Positions 14,593-22,952 of a DNA stretch of 64,000 bases are shown piece after piece (position 1 is the stretch's first letter; each line of letters begins with the position of its first letter). This DNA is from Saccharomonospora xinjiangensis XJ-54 (lineage in GTDB: Bacteria > Actinomycetota > Actinomycetes > Mycobacteriales > Pseudonocardiaceae). Made by a program: the position numbers and the translations under genes. The notes under the pieces were generated by a model that saw only the letters and a program-made list of their open reading frames with translations, did no database searches and had not been told where the DNA came from. The DNA is taken from the NCBI RefSeq assembly GCF_000258175.1, contig NZ_JH636049.1:4193482-4257481 (forward strand), written 5' to 3'.

Positions 14593-15252
14593 TCAGGTGG
14601 TGCCGGGGTCATCGGGGGATTCGCTTCCGGAGACGCCGAGGATCTCAGCGATCTCGGTGCCGGACACCGCCTGACTCGGCAGCGGGATCTGGATCACGAT
14701 GCGCCGGAACAGGTCCGTCGGAGAAATCTGTTGGAGGTACTCGTCGAGGTTCCCGCTACGGACGAGCGTGGCGAACCCGTGCGCGAGGGACCAAGCCGCG
14801 AGTGCTGCCAATGCCTCGGCGCCGTTCTCCTGGTGTGGTGCCCCCACGGAGACGCCCGACCGCAGCACACGCCGTGCCCAGTACCGTGCCGCGAGCAGTT
14901 CGGGGTCGTCCCGGTCGTAGATGTCCGGCCGGTACATCACCTCGAAGTGGCCAGGATGGTCGGTCGCGAACCGGACGTACCGCACGCCCAATTCCAGCAG
15001 GGGCAGAGGAGTGATGCTCAGCGCCTCCTCCAGCGAGTCGGCGAGTATCTCGAAACCCTCGATGGCGATGGCCGTGAGCAGACCAGCCTTGTCCTTGAAA
15101 TGGTGTGCGGGTGCGGCGTGTGAGACACCGGCGCGGCGGGCCAGATCGCGAAGGCTGACGGCCCCGATGCCGTCTTGGGCGATGATCTCGACAGCGGCAT
15201 CGACGACGGCGCGCCGGAGATCGCCGTGGTGGTAGCGGCCTCGACCGGGCAT
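14593..15252 (-). CDS. TetR-family regulator
   Basis: A 219-residue repressor-type protein. The N-terminal helix-turn-helix is clear (GRYHHGDLRRAVVDAAVEII, then VSLRDLARRAGVSHAAPAHHFKDKAGLL). The rest resembles the WHG-type C-terminal domain (FATDHPGHFEVMYRPD), which binds a small ligand. The ATG at 15252 sits two residues before the conserved start of the family; upstream in-frame codons extend 51 residues with no similarity. No strong ribosome-binding site is visible, so a leaderless transcript is possible. It converges on the acyl-CoA carboxylase gene and could regulate acyl metabolism, but the sequence does not show its target. Confidence 0.9.
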   Translation of the reverse strand: MPGRGRYHHGDLRRAVVDAAVEIIAQDGIGAVSLRDLARRAGVSHAAPAHHFKDKAGLLTAIAIEGFEILADSLEEALSITPLPLLELGVRYVRFATDHPGHFEVMYRPDIYDRDDPELLAARYWARRVLRSGVSVGAPHQENGAEALAALAAWSLAHGFATLVRSGNLDEYLQQISPTDLFRRIVIQIPLPSQAVSGTEIAEILGVSGSESPDDPGTT

Positions 15253-15437
15253 AACCCGCAAGTCTACGAACCCGCCGCCCTTGCCGCAGAGGACACGGCA
15301 GCCTGTGTCGCCCGCCAGGCCGAGCGTGGGCGCATGCTCAACGCGGTGTGAACGGACCGGGTGCACCGCAGCGGGGCGCACCCGGCACACGCGGCGTGAA
15401 CGCATACCTCGATCACAATCGGGGTACGTCCTCGGAT

Positions 15438-16112
15438 ATGAGGGATTTCCACGAGGACGGCGTGCGTGGAGCGGGGCCTGCCGTGGTGTGGCAGGGGCCG
15501 GAGGGAGCGCCCGTGGTGCTCGTGCTCGACCCGGCAGGCGAGGCGAAACACGAGACCCTGCCCGCGACGTGGAGGCCGCTTGCCGAGCATCTCCACATCG
15601 GCTGGTGCAGGTTGCCTGCCGAGGTCGGCGAGGCGCCGTCGGTCGAGGATGTGCTGTCAGGAGTGTCCGAGCGCGTCCACCTGGTGGCCGCGGCGACGGC
15701 CGCGGAGGCCGCGCTCCGGCTGGCGGGCGAGCACACCGGTCAGGTTCGCAGCGTGGTGGTCGTCGATCCCGCGCCGGTGCGCGGCGCCGTCCCCGCCGAC
15801 CCCGACGGGTCGTTCAGGACGTGGTGGGACTCGGACACAGCGGAGGAACGGCAGCGGCTGCGCGCCAGGGGGGTGCGTGTGGCCGCGTTCGTCACCAGGG
15901 CCACCGATCCCGCCGTACGGGTGGAGCCGCCGGTGCCGCTGGGACACCCCGACGTGGTCGGCAGGGTCGTGCAGTTGTTGCTGTCGTTCCAGGGAGATCG
16001 CGCCGACCCCGAGCCCGTGGAACCCGAACGCGCCGAGGTCATCCGAGCCTGGCACGCCGTGAGGAAACGCTTCGGCCCCGCGCTCGACCGCGCCCGCCGG
16101 TCAGGTGGGTGA
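15438..16112 (+). CDS. Small alpha/beta-hydrolase-like protein of unknown function
   Basis: About 224 residues, Ala/Val/Arg-rich, with alternating beta-like and helical stretches (APVVLVLDPAG; VHLVAAATAAEAALRLAGE; VRSVVVVDPAP) that resemble a reduced alpha/beta-hydrolase fold. The nucleophile elbow is not recognisable: at the expected place the sequence reads AAATAAEAAL, so a catalytic serine is probably missing. The start is uncertain: ATG 15438 is used, and an in-frame start at 15348 is possible; neither has a good ribosome-binding site. The coding frame has typical high third-position GC. I do not recognise a function. Confidence 0.55.
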   Translation: MRDFHEDGVRGAGPAVVWQGPEGAPVVLVLDPAGEAKHETLPATWRPLAEHLHIGWCRLPAEVGEAPSVEDVLSGVSERVHLVAAATAAEAALRLAGEHTGQVRSVVVVDPAPVRGAVPADPDGSFRTWWDSDTAEERQRLRARGVRVAAFVTRATDPAVRVEPPVPLGHPDVVGRVVQLLLSFQGDRADPEPVEPERAEVIRAWHAVRKRFGPALDRARRSGG

Positions 16113-16222
16113 GAAGTGATCCGGTGCGTGCCGGTCGGCACCGCACATGACAGCGCATCGCTCTCAGGCGCCGGTGCTCGAAAGCGGTCATGATCGACGA
16201 CGGGAAAGGGCGGTCCGATCGC

Positions 16223-17086
16223 TCACCCTTGAGCGGCGGCGAGGCCGACTGTGTCGAGAATGGCCGCCGTCACCTCCGAGGGACGCTCCATGGACGGCAG
16301 GTGACCCACTCCGGGCAGATCGATGCGACGGGAATGCGGCACGCCGGTGCAGAGCAGTCCCGCGACCTTTCGGATCCACGGCGCGTCGGCGAGCCCGTTG
16401 ATCACGGTGAGCGGCACGGTCAGCTCGGAAAGTCTCCCCAGGGCAGGGGGATCGAGTGTCTCCTCCTCGTGTGGCGGCGCCGTCCACAATCGCCTGAACA
16501 CGCCGTCGAGCATCGCCAGCGCGCGCTCCCACACAGCGGGCTCCACCGTTTCGGCGTCGCGGTCGGGGCCGGCGACGAGAAACCGGGCCTGCGCGACTGC
16601 CATCGCCGCGACGTCGCTGGGGTCGATGTGCTTCGCGTTTCCCTCGCGGTAGCGGGCGAGGCGCTCGGCAGGCACCGCACTGTGGACGTGCTCGCGCACG
16701 GCGGCGAGCATGGCATCCGGCCAGACATGGCCGGAAAGTCCTGATCCGAGCACCACGAGGCCGGACACGCGGTGTGGTGCCGCCAGCGCCGCGTCGATGG
16801 CGTAGGCGCCGCCCATCGACGCTCCCACCACCGTGGCCCGTTCGATGTCGAGCGCGTCGAGCAGCGCGAGCAGATCCCGGTAGTGGGCGAACCGGCCGCA
16901 CGCGTCGCCGGACTCCCCGTATCCCCGCCAGTCGTACCGCACGACCCTGTGGGTGGCGGCCAGCGCCTCGAACTGGTCGTCCCACATGCGCCGGTCGGCG
17001 ATTCCGGCATGCACGAACACCACGGCAGTCCCCGTCCCGAGATCGTCGTAGGCCAGCCGCGCACCATTGACCGCGATGTTCACCAC
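16223..17086 (-). CDS. Alpha/beta hydrolase
   Basis: A 287-residue alpha/beta-hydrolase. The oxyanion-hole region is VVFVHAGIADRRMWDDQ, the nucleophile elbow is VGASMGGAYA (Ser in G-A-S-M-G), the acid is likely Asp in INGLADAPW, and the catalytic His lies in LPGVGHLPSMERP. This layout matches esterases, lactonases and related small-molecule hydrolases; the substrate cannot be assigned. Tandem GTG codons at 17086 and 17083 are the likely start (VVNIAVNGARLAYDD); upstream residues to 17212 have no family similarity. It stands alone between the unknown gene at 15438 and the permease gene at 17239. Confidence 0.85.
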   Translation of the reverse strand: MVNIAVNGARLAYDDLGTGTAVVFVHAGIADRRMWDDQFEALAATHRVVRYDWRGYGESGDACGRFAHYRDLLALLDALDIERATVVGASMGGAYAIDAALAAPHRVSGLVVLGSGLSGHVWPDAMLAAVREHVHSAVPAERLARYREGNAKHIDPSDVAAMAVAQARFLVAGPDRDAETVEPAVWERALAMLDGVFRRLWTAPPHEEETLDPPALGRLSELTVPLTVINGLADAPWIRKVAGLLCTGVPHSRRIDLPGVGHLPSMERPSEVTAAILDTVGLAAAQG

Positions 17087-17238
17087 CGCGTGATCGTAAG
17101 GCCGTCCGTGCCCGATGTCCGGCGAGTTCGCTGACAGCGCACAACGAAGGAGGAGATCGGTGGGTTGCCCGCGCGAATCGCACCGGTCGCGATCGCCGGA
17201 ACACGGCCGCACGCTCCCAGCGCACTTTCAGCGCACCC

Positions 17239-18201
17239 TCAACGCACCGGTTTTCGCTCGCGCGCCGAGGTGTCCGCGCCGAGGACGGTGGCTGTGGCTG
17301 TCGCCCCGCCGCCCTGCGTGGCCGTCGTGCCGCCGGTGCGCCGCTCCTGGCGCACCGAGCGGATCGCCGAGGCAAGCCCTGCCGCCCACAGCACGACGAC
17401 GGCGGCGAGCGCAGCCGTCGTGACGCCCGTGCTCGCGTCCGTCGCGCGGAGCAGTGACCGCGCGTTGGTGAACACGATCAGTCCGCCCGCGGCGGAACCG
17501 AGCACTCTCGGCGGCAGGAGGCGTACCAGCCAGGCCGCCACGGGCGCGGCGAGCACACCACCGATCATCAGCCCGAGCACGACCGTGTAGTTCAGGCACT
17601 CCTGCCCCGGCAGGGTGACGAGAAACCCGATGCTGGCCGCCAGCGCGACGACGAACTCCGAGGTGTCCACCGATCCGACGACCTTGCGCGGTTCGAGCCT
17701 GCCGGAGGACAGCAGCGTGGTCGTGGCGACGGGTCCCCAGCCACCGCCACCGCTCGCATCGACGAACCCCGCGACGACGCCGAGCGGCGCGAGAAACCGT
17801 GCTCCCGGACGGCGGGTTGCCACGAACGTGCCGAGGCGGAGAAACGAGAACCGCACGAGCACGTAGGCCCCGAGCGACAGCAGCACCACGGTGATCCAGA
17901 CCTCGGCGAGTCCCGTCGGAAGCGACGTCAGGACGTACGCACCGAGCACCGCGCCGACAGCGCCCGGTACGGCGAGCATCCCGACGGTGGGCCAGTCGAT
18001 GTTGCGGAACCGCCAGTGTGCCGCGCCGGAGGCCAGTGAGGTGCCGACCTCGGCGAGGTGCACGGCCGCGGACGCGACGGCGGGGGCGGTTCCGACCGTG
18101 ACCAATGTCGTCGTGGCCGTCACACCGAAAGCCATTCCGAGCGACCCGTCCACGAGTTGCGCGAGCATTCCGGCCACACCGAACAGCACCAATGTGCGCA
18201 T
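17239..18201 (-). CDS. TauE/SafE-family anion permease
   Basis: A 320-residue membrane protein with about eight hydrophobic helices and the paired-domain layout of the TauE/SafE family, which exports sulfite or organosulfonates or otherwise moves anions. Family-like segments: GSLGMAFGVTATTTLVTVG near the N-terminus and GFVDASGGGGWGPVATTTLLSSG at the start of the second half, an internal duplication. The C-terminal 45 residues are hydrophilic and cytoplasmic-looking. The ATG at 18201 has GAGAGG 5 bp upstream. Transported substrate is not shown by the sequence. The neighbouring ROK gene is divergent, with 288 bp between. Confidence 0.88.
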   Translation of the reverse strand: MRTLVLFGVAGMLAQLVDGSLGMAFGVTATTTLVTVGTAPAVASAAVHLAEVGTSLASGAAHWRFRNIDWPTVGMLAVPGAVGAVLGAYVLTSLPTGLAEVWITVVLLSLGAYVLVRFSFLRLGTFVATRRPGARFLAPLGVVAGFVDASGGGGWGPVATTTLLSSGRLEPRKVVGSVDTSEFVVALAASIGFLVTLPGQECLNYTVVLGLMIGGVLAAPVAAWLVRLLPPRVLGSAAGGLIVFTNARSLLRATDASTGVTTAALAAVVVLWAAGLASAIRSVRQERRTGGTTATQGGGATATATVLGADTSARERKPVR

Positions 18202-18489
18202 TGAATCCTCTCGTCTCCTCCTTGACCCGCTTTTCGTGGCGGACCCGGTGGGAAAACCCGGTCGGCAGAGGGTTTTCGGAGATCCCGAGCCTGACAGTCA
18301 CACACGGGGAAGAGCACGACATTCTCACGTGCTGGGCACAACGCCATTTCCGTCGTGGTTTCGGAAAACACTGAAAATAATCGCCGACGACGGTCCACGA
18401 CGGTCCACGTCGTGGACCGCGTTGACACCTCGGCGGTCCGTTCGCTGGGCTGTCGGCAGTGGTCGGATCGGCAGAGAGGATCGCTCGGC

Positions 18490-19659
18490 ATGATCGGTGC
18501 GCCGGGGCGGGGAGGCCGGGTCCGTGAGGCGAACGCGGCGGCGGTCCTCGATGCGATCAGGGTGCACGGACCGCTGTCCCGGCGGGCCGTCGCCCGGCAC
18601 ACCTCGCTCAGCCTGCCCACGGTCAGCAGGCAGATCGCGACGTTGACGGAGCTGGGACTGCTCAGCGAGTCACCGCCCGTCGCGGTGAAGGGGGAGGTCG
18701 GCAGGCCCACGGTGCCGGTTGACCTCAACGACGACGTCATCGCCGCATGCGGCGTCCACGTGGGCATCACCACGACCACGTACGGGCTGAGCACGCTTCG
18801 CGGTGTCCTGCTGGACAGCGTGCGCATCGCGACCCCGCAGGGCAGGCCGGAGAAGGTGCTCGACCGGATCTCGCGTGAGGTGGAGACCCTGCTGGCGCAC
18901 TGGCCGGAACGCCGGATCGTCGGTGTCGGCCTCGCGTCGGGAGGTCAGGTGGACGCCGAACGCGGTCTGATCGATCACGGCCCGCTCGGCTGGCGCGGGG
19001 TTCCGGCGCGGCGCATCGTCGAGGAGGTCACGGGGCTGCCCGTCCACCTCGACGGGCACGTGCCCGCGATGGCCACGGCCGAATTGCTGTTCGGCGAGGC
19101 GGCCGGTGCGCGCAGCGCGCTCTACTTCTACGCCAGGGAGATGGTCGGTGTCGCGGTGGCGGTCGGCGGCATCCTCCACAGGGGGCCGGGGCAGGCTGGC
19201 AGCATCGCGCACCTGCCCGTCGGCGGGGATGTGCCGTGCGGGTGCGGCAGGACGGGATGTCTCGAGGTGACCGTCGCGGAGCGTGCGGTGCTGGAGCGGG
19301 CCGCGCGAGCCGGTGTCGGGCACCGCCCTGGAATCCGGGGGGTGCGGCAGGCGGCGCTGGCCGGTGACGCGGCGGCCGACCGCATTCTCACCGAGCGTGC
19401 CCGCGCACTCGGCACGGCGGTGGGGCTCCTGCGCGACGTCGTCAACCCGGACGTCGTGGTGCTGGGCGGGCAGGCGTTCACCGACGCCCCCGAGTATCTC
19501 GCCGCCGTTTACTCCGCCTACGCGGCGACCACGGTGCTTCCCAGCGGCGACATCGTCACCACCAGCAGTTTCGGCCCCGACGTGCAGGCCGTTGCCGCCT
19601 GCACGGGCTTGCTGAGAAGGCTCTATGCGCATCCGTTCTCGCTGGTGCGGGCAGGCTGA
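18490..19659 (+). CDS. ROK-family transcriptional regulator
   Basis: A 389-residue ROK protein. The N-terminus is a winged helix (LDAIRVHGPLSRRAVARHTSLSLPTVSRQIATLTELGLL), so this is a regulator and not a simple sugar kinase. The central domain has the ROK sugar-kinase fold, and the zinc motif CGCGRTGCLE is intact. Such proteins usually repress carbohydrate genes and respond to a sugar or sugar phosphate. The ATG at 18490 with GAGAGG upstream places the winged helix properly; the earlier in-frame start at 18355 adds unlike sequence. Its target may be the divergent permease or elsewhere. Confidence 0.88.
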   Translation: MIGAPGRGGRVREANAAAVLDAIRVHGPLSRRAVARHTSLSLPTVSRQIATLTELGLLSESPPVAVKGEVGRPTVPVDLNDDVIAACGVHVGITTTTYGLSTLRGVLLDSVRIATPQGRPEKVLDRISREVETLLAHWPERRIVGVGLASGGQVDAERGLIDHGPLGWRGVPARRIVEEVTGLPVHLDGHVPAMATAELLFGEAAGARSALYFYAREMVGVAVAVGGILHRGPGQAGSIAHLPVGGDVPCGCGRTGCLEVTVAERAVLERAARAGVGHRPGIRGVRQAALAGDAAADRILTERARALGTAVGLLRDVVNPDVVVLGGQAFTDAPEYLAAVYSAYAATTVLPSGDIVTTSSFGPDVQAVAACTGLLRRLYAHPFSLVRAG

Positions 19660-19666
19660 GGCGCGC

Positions 19667-19701
19667 GGGTCCGAAGTCCCCGGACGAAAGGGACCAACGA
19701 C
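19667..19701. promoter_or_regulatory. Paired DosR-box-like sites before the stress protein/alcohol dehydrogenase operon
   Basis: Site 1, GGGTCCGAAGTCCC (19667-19680), agrees with 11 of 14 positions of the published mycobacterial DosR consensus GGGACTWWAGTCCC. Site 2, GGGACCAACGACGG (19690-19703), is a good half-site (9 of 14). Starts are 23 bp apart and about 85-105 bp before the next start codon. Paired boxes are common at mycobacterial DosR promoters. Binding here is inferred from a dosR homologue at 52547-53203. Confidence 0.5.
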
Positions 19702-19784
19702 GGCGGCGACGTGTGCTCGCCCCGCCTTACGGTCGGCTGTGCCTGCCGGTGCGCGTGCCCGCCTGCGGGCGGAAGGGAGCGGAC

Positions 19785-20693
19785 ATGGCGGAGGAGGGCG
19801 CCCGGCGTGCCGTCCTTGTCGGGGTGGACGGGTCCGAGGCCGCGACGAGGGCCCTGCGGTGGGCGGCGGAACGTGCCGCAGGCCGAGCGCTTTCCTTGCG
19901 GGTCGTGTACGCGTACGGGCTCGTGGCACGGTACTTCGCCACCGAGGCACCCGTGCCACCCAGCGTGATCGAATCCCTGCTGGAGGAGGCGCGGACCATC
20001 GTCGAGACCGCGGCGGCGGAGGCGCGCCGGGTCGCGCCCGATCTTTCCGTGTCGCCGCAGGCGGTGGACGAACCTCCGGTTCCCGCACTGACGAGCCGTT
20101 CCCGCGACGCGGCGCTGGTGGTGCTCGGGGCGTCGGGGCTTGGTGGGTTCACCGGCATGCTGGCGGGTTCGACGGCCGTCGCGGTGGCCGCGCACGCGCA
20201 CGCTCCCGTGGTCGTCGTCCGCTGCGGTGAGAACCGCACGGACCCGCCGTCGAGCGGTCCGATCGTGGTGGGCATGGACGGCAGCCCGCTGAGCGAGCAC
20301 GCGGTGGCGTGCGCGTTCGAGGAGGCCCGGCACCGGGGCGCTCCGCTGGTGGCCGTGCACGCGTGGGCCGACGTCGAGGACGAGGGCCTTCTGCGCCGCG
20401 CGAGGCTGTTCTTCACCAACTCCCCCGAGGAGACGGACGTCAGGGAGCAGCTCGACCGGCAACTCGCGGACTGGCGGGCCACGTACCCGGAGGTCTCCGT
20501 GGAGCGCGTACTGGTGCGCGACCGCCCTCGCAGGCAGCTTCTCGACCGGTCGGCCACGGCGCAGCTCGTGGTCGTCGGCAGCAGGGGAAGGGGCGGTTTC
20601 ACCGGACTGCTCCTCGGTTCCACCAGTCAGGCATTGATCCACCACGCGCGCTGCCCTGTGATGGTCGTGCGCCCGAAGAACGGCGAGAGCTGA
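19785..20693 (+). CDS. Tandem-domain universal stress protein
   Basis: A 302-residue protein with two UspA domains (about 8-148 and 158-300). Each ends with the ATP-binding signature G-x2-G-x9-G-(S/T): GASGLGGFTGMLAGST and GSRGRGGFTGLLLGST. Double-domain Usps of this type bind ATP and, in mycobacteria, several belong to the DosR regulon. The ATG at 19785 has GGAAGGGAG 5 bp upstream. The following alcohol dehydrogenase starts 13 bp after the stop codon, so the two are probably co-transcribed. Two DosR-box-like sites lie in the upstream region. Confidence 0.93.
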   Translation: MAEEGARRAVLVGVDGSEAATRALRWAAERAAGRALSLRVVYAYGLVARYFATEAPVPPSVIESLLEEARTIVETAAAEARRVAPDLSVSPQAVDEPPVPALTSRSRDAALVVLGASGLGGFTGMLAGSTAVAVAAHAHAPVVVVRCGENRTDPPSSGPIVVGMDGSPLSEHAVACAFEEARHRGAPLVAVHAWADVEDEGLLRRARLFFTNSPEETDVREQLDRQLADWRATYPEVSVERVLVRDRPRRQLLDRSATAQLVVVGSRGRGGFTGLLLGSTSQALIHHARCPVMVVRPKNGES

Positions 20694-20706
20694 CGAGGGA
20701 GTGACG

Positions 20707-21753
20707 ATGCGAGCGTTCCGGATGCGGGAGTGGCTGACCGATCCCGTTCTGACCGAGGTGGACACACCGGAGCCCGGCCCGGGACAGGTGCTTGTCCGGA
20801 TCGGCGGTGCGGGTGTGTGCCACTCCGACCTGCACATCATCAGGGAATTCCAGCCGGGCCAGATGCCGTGGGAGCTGCCGTTCACGCTCGGGCACGAGAA
20901 CGCGGGCTGGGTCGAGGCGATCGGTTCCGGGGTGACGGGGTTGGAACCGGGCATGCCCGTCGCGGTGTACGGCCCGTGGGGCTGCGGTGCGTGCGAACGA
21001 TGCCTGCAGGGTGTGGAGACGTACTGCGAGCGCCCTGGCGAAGCCCCGGTGGCTTTCGGCGGCGGGGGTCTCGGGCTGGACGGTGGCATGGCCGACTACC
21101 TGCTCGTGCCACACGCCCGCCACGTCGTCCCGCTGCCCGACGGACTCGATCCGGTGACCGCGGCCCCGCTCACCGACGCGGGCCTGACGCCGTACCACGC
21201 GGTTCGTCGTTCGTGGCCGAAGCTGACTCCCACCGCGACGGCGGTGATCATCGGCATCGGCGGTCTCGGGCACCTGGCCGTGCAGATCGTGAAGGCGACC
21301 ACGGCCGCCCGGGTGATCGCCATCGACACCAGGGCGGAAGCGCTGGAACTGGCGAGGCGCCTCGGCGCCGACCTCACCGCGACACCGGGTGAGGGAGTGG
21401 CGGCGCTGGTGAGAGACGAGACGAAAGGACTCGGCGCCGATGTGGTCATCGACTGTGTCGGTAGCGATGGGACGCTGGCGCTGGCGGTGTCCGTGGGACG
21501 GGTGCTCGGTGATCTCACCATCGTCGGTCTCGGCGGGGGAACACTGCCCGTGACGTTCTTCGGGGTGCCGTTCGAGATGTCCGTGCAGACCACCTATTGG
21601 GGGAGTCGTCCCGAGCTGAGGGAGGTGCTCGAACTCGCCGCGAGAGGACTGCTGCACACCGAGGTGACCCGGTTCCCTCTCGACGACGTCGCCGAGGCGT
21701 ACCGGCGGCTGGAGGAGGGAAGCCTCACCGGACGTGCCGTCGTGACACCGTAG
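20707..21753 (+). CDS. Zinc-dependent NAD(P) alcohol dehydrogenase
   Basis: A 348-residue medium-chain dehydrogenase. Catalytic-zinc ligands are Cys38 (GVCHSD) and His63-Glu64 (GHENAG). The structural-zinc loop is complete: Cys93, Cys96, Cys99 and Cys107 (GCGACERCLQGVETYC). The Rossmann motif is GIGGLGHLAVQ. It interconverts an alcohol and aldehyde or ketone. The ATG at 20707 follows GAGGGAG by 5 bp; the GTG at 20701 lies inside that box and is less likely. Co-transcription with the stress protein just upstream suggests a role in redox balance under low oxygen, such as re-oxidising NADH; this is inference. Confidence 0.92.
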   Translation: MRAFRMREWLTDPVLTEVDTPEPGPGQVLVRIGGAGVCHSDLHIIREFQPGQMPWELPFTLGHENAGWVEAIGSGVTGLEPGMPVAVYGPWGCGACERCLQGVETYCERPGEAPVAFGGGGLGLDGGMADYLLVPHARHVVPLPDGLDPVTAAPLTDAGLTPYHAVRRSWPKLTPTATAVIIGIGGLGHLAVQIVKATTAARVIAIDTRAEALELARRLGADLTATPGEGVAALVRDETKGLGADVVIDCVGSDGTLALAVSVGRVLGDLTIVGLGGGTLPVTFFGVPFEMSVQTTYWGSRPELREVLELAARGLLHTEVTRFPLDDVAEAYRRLEEGSLTGRAVVTP

Positions 21754-22094
21754 TAGCCGGTGTCGCGTGTGGAAGGACGCCGCCGGTGATCGGCCGATCC
21801 ACAGTGGAATATCCGACCACTGTGGACTTCGAGGATGCCCGTCACCGTTGTTCGTGGTGATCGGGTCACCCGATCGGGACAATGTTGTCCCGGTTGCGGG
21901 AAACCCGCTACGCCATAGCATCGTCTCCGGTGGATGCGGAAGCGAGAACGGGACGGCGTCCGGCACATCGTGCCTGCTCCGAGCGGGCCGGAACCGTGGA
22001 GACGGAGTTGCCCGCGACGTGTGTCGCGGCCAACAATGGAACATCCCAGATGCCGACGCTCGGCTCACCGGCCGAAGGGGACGAGGCGAGGCTC
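21754..22094. other. Intergenic promoter region of the hopanoid operon
   Basis: About 340 bp without a supported gene. Near its left end, TCCACAGTGG (21798-21807) pairs with CCACTGTGGA (21817-21826) across 9 nt, a likely terminator for the dehydrogenase gene. Then come two abutting palindromes (21859-21892), described separately. The promoter of the hopanoid operon should lie here. If hpnC starts at 22050 instead of 22095, the region is 45 bp shorter. Confidence 0.5.
21859..21892. promoter_or_regulatory. Two abutting perfect palindromes upstream of the hopanoid operon
   Basis: GATCGGGT-C-ACCCGATC (21859-21875) is a perfect 17-bp inverted repeat, and CGGGACAA-TG-TTGTCCCG (21875-21892) is a perfect 18-bp one sharing one base with the first. 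A further overlapping repeat, GGTGA/TCACC, lies at 21856-21870. They sit about 200 bp before hpnC and look like a double operator. The second is not a DosR box: its GGG-CCC spacing is two bases too long. The binding protein is unknown. Confidence 0.55.
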
Positions 22095-22952
22095 ATGCAC
22101 GCCGAAGCAGCACAGGCGGCACCGCCCCTGGGGCGATTACGCGCACGGGCGCGACACGAGAACTTCCCCGTCGCCCTCAGCGTTCTGCCGCCCCGGTACC
22201 GGCGACACCTCCTGACGCTTTACGCGTTCGCCCGGATGGTTGACGACATCGGCGATGCGGCGCCGGGCGATCGCCTGTCTCTTCTGGACAGTGTTTCGGC
22301 CCGACTCGATCGGGTGTATGCGGGCGACGTGGGCGGCCACCCGCTGTATCGGAGGCTCGCGAGCACCGTGGCGGCGTGCGACCTCCCGAAGTCCGAGCTG
22401 GAACGGCTGGTCGAGGCCAACCGTCGCGACCAGCTCGTGCACCGGTACCGGACGTTCGACGACCTTCTCGGCTACTGCGCCCTTTCCGCCAATCCGGTCG
22501 GCCGCCTCGTGCTGCGGGTCTTCGGCGCAGACTCGGAGTGGCGACGACTGCGCTCCGACCGGATCTGCAGCGCGCTTCAGGTGCTGGAGCATTGCCAGGA
22601 CGTCGTCGAGGACGCCTACGCGGGACGGGTCTACCTGCCGACCGTCGATCTCGAACGGTACGGCGTCGCGGAGGACGACCTCGTGGCGGCGCGGGCTGAC
22701 ACCGGAGTGCGGGCTGTGGTCGCGTTACAAGTGCAGCGGGCGGTCCGGTTGCTCGACGAGGGCTGCCCGCTTGTGAAGGACTTGAACGGAGCGGCTCGCC
22801 TCGCCGTCGCCGGGTACGTCGCGGGGGGTCGCGCCACCGCTCGGGCGCTGGCCGATGCGGGCTTCGACGTCCTGGCACGCACGCCGCGTCCCCGGCGAAC
22901 GCACGTCGCCGTCTCACTGCTCGCCTCCCTCAGGCGTGGTGGTGCGCGGTGA
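22095..22952 (+). CDS. hpnC: HpnC, squalene/phytoene synthase family (hydroxysqualene-forming)
   Basis: A trans-prenyltransferase of about 285 residues; in the established HpnCDE route to squalene it converts presqualene diphosphate to hydroxysqualene. Aspartate-rich motifs are seen as FARMVDDIGD and CQDVVEDAYAGRVYLP. Similarity begins at LGRLRARARHENFPVALSVLP, so a start close before it is expected: ATG 22095 is used (GAGGCGAGG just upstream), with ATG 22050 as alternative; the longest open frame starts at 21882. It is the first gene of seven, all joined by stop/start overlaps or a gene overlap; its TGA overlaps the GTG of hpnD. Confidence 0.93.
   Translation: MHAEAAQAAPPLGRLRARARHENFPVALSVLPPRYRRHLLTLYAFARMVDDIGDAAPGDRLSLLDSVSARLDRVYAGDVGGHPLYRRLASTVAACDLPKSELERLVEANRRDQLVHRYRTFDDLLGYCALSANPVGRLVLRVFGADSEWRRLRSDRICSALQVLEHCQDVVEDAYAGRVYLPTVDLERYGVAEDDLVAARADTGVRAVVALQVQRAVRLLDEGCPLVKDLNGAARLAVAGYVAGGRATARALADAGFDVLARTPRPRRTHVAVSLLASLRRGGAR

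Noticed and set aside
21875..21892. DosR box upstream of hpnC
   Set aside because: CGGGACAATGTTGTCCCG has GGG and CCC two bases further apart than the DosR consensus; it is a palindrome for another factor.
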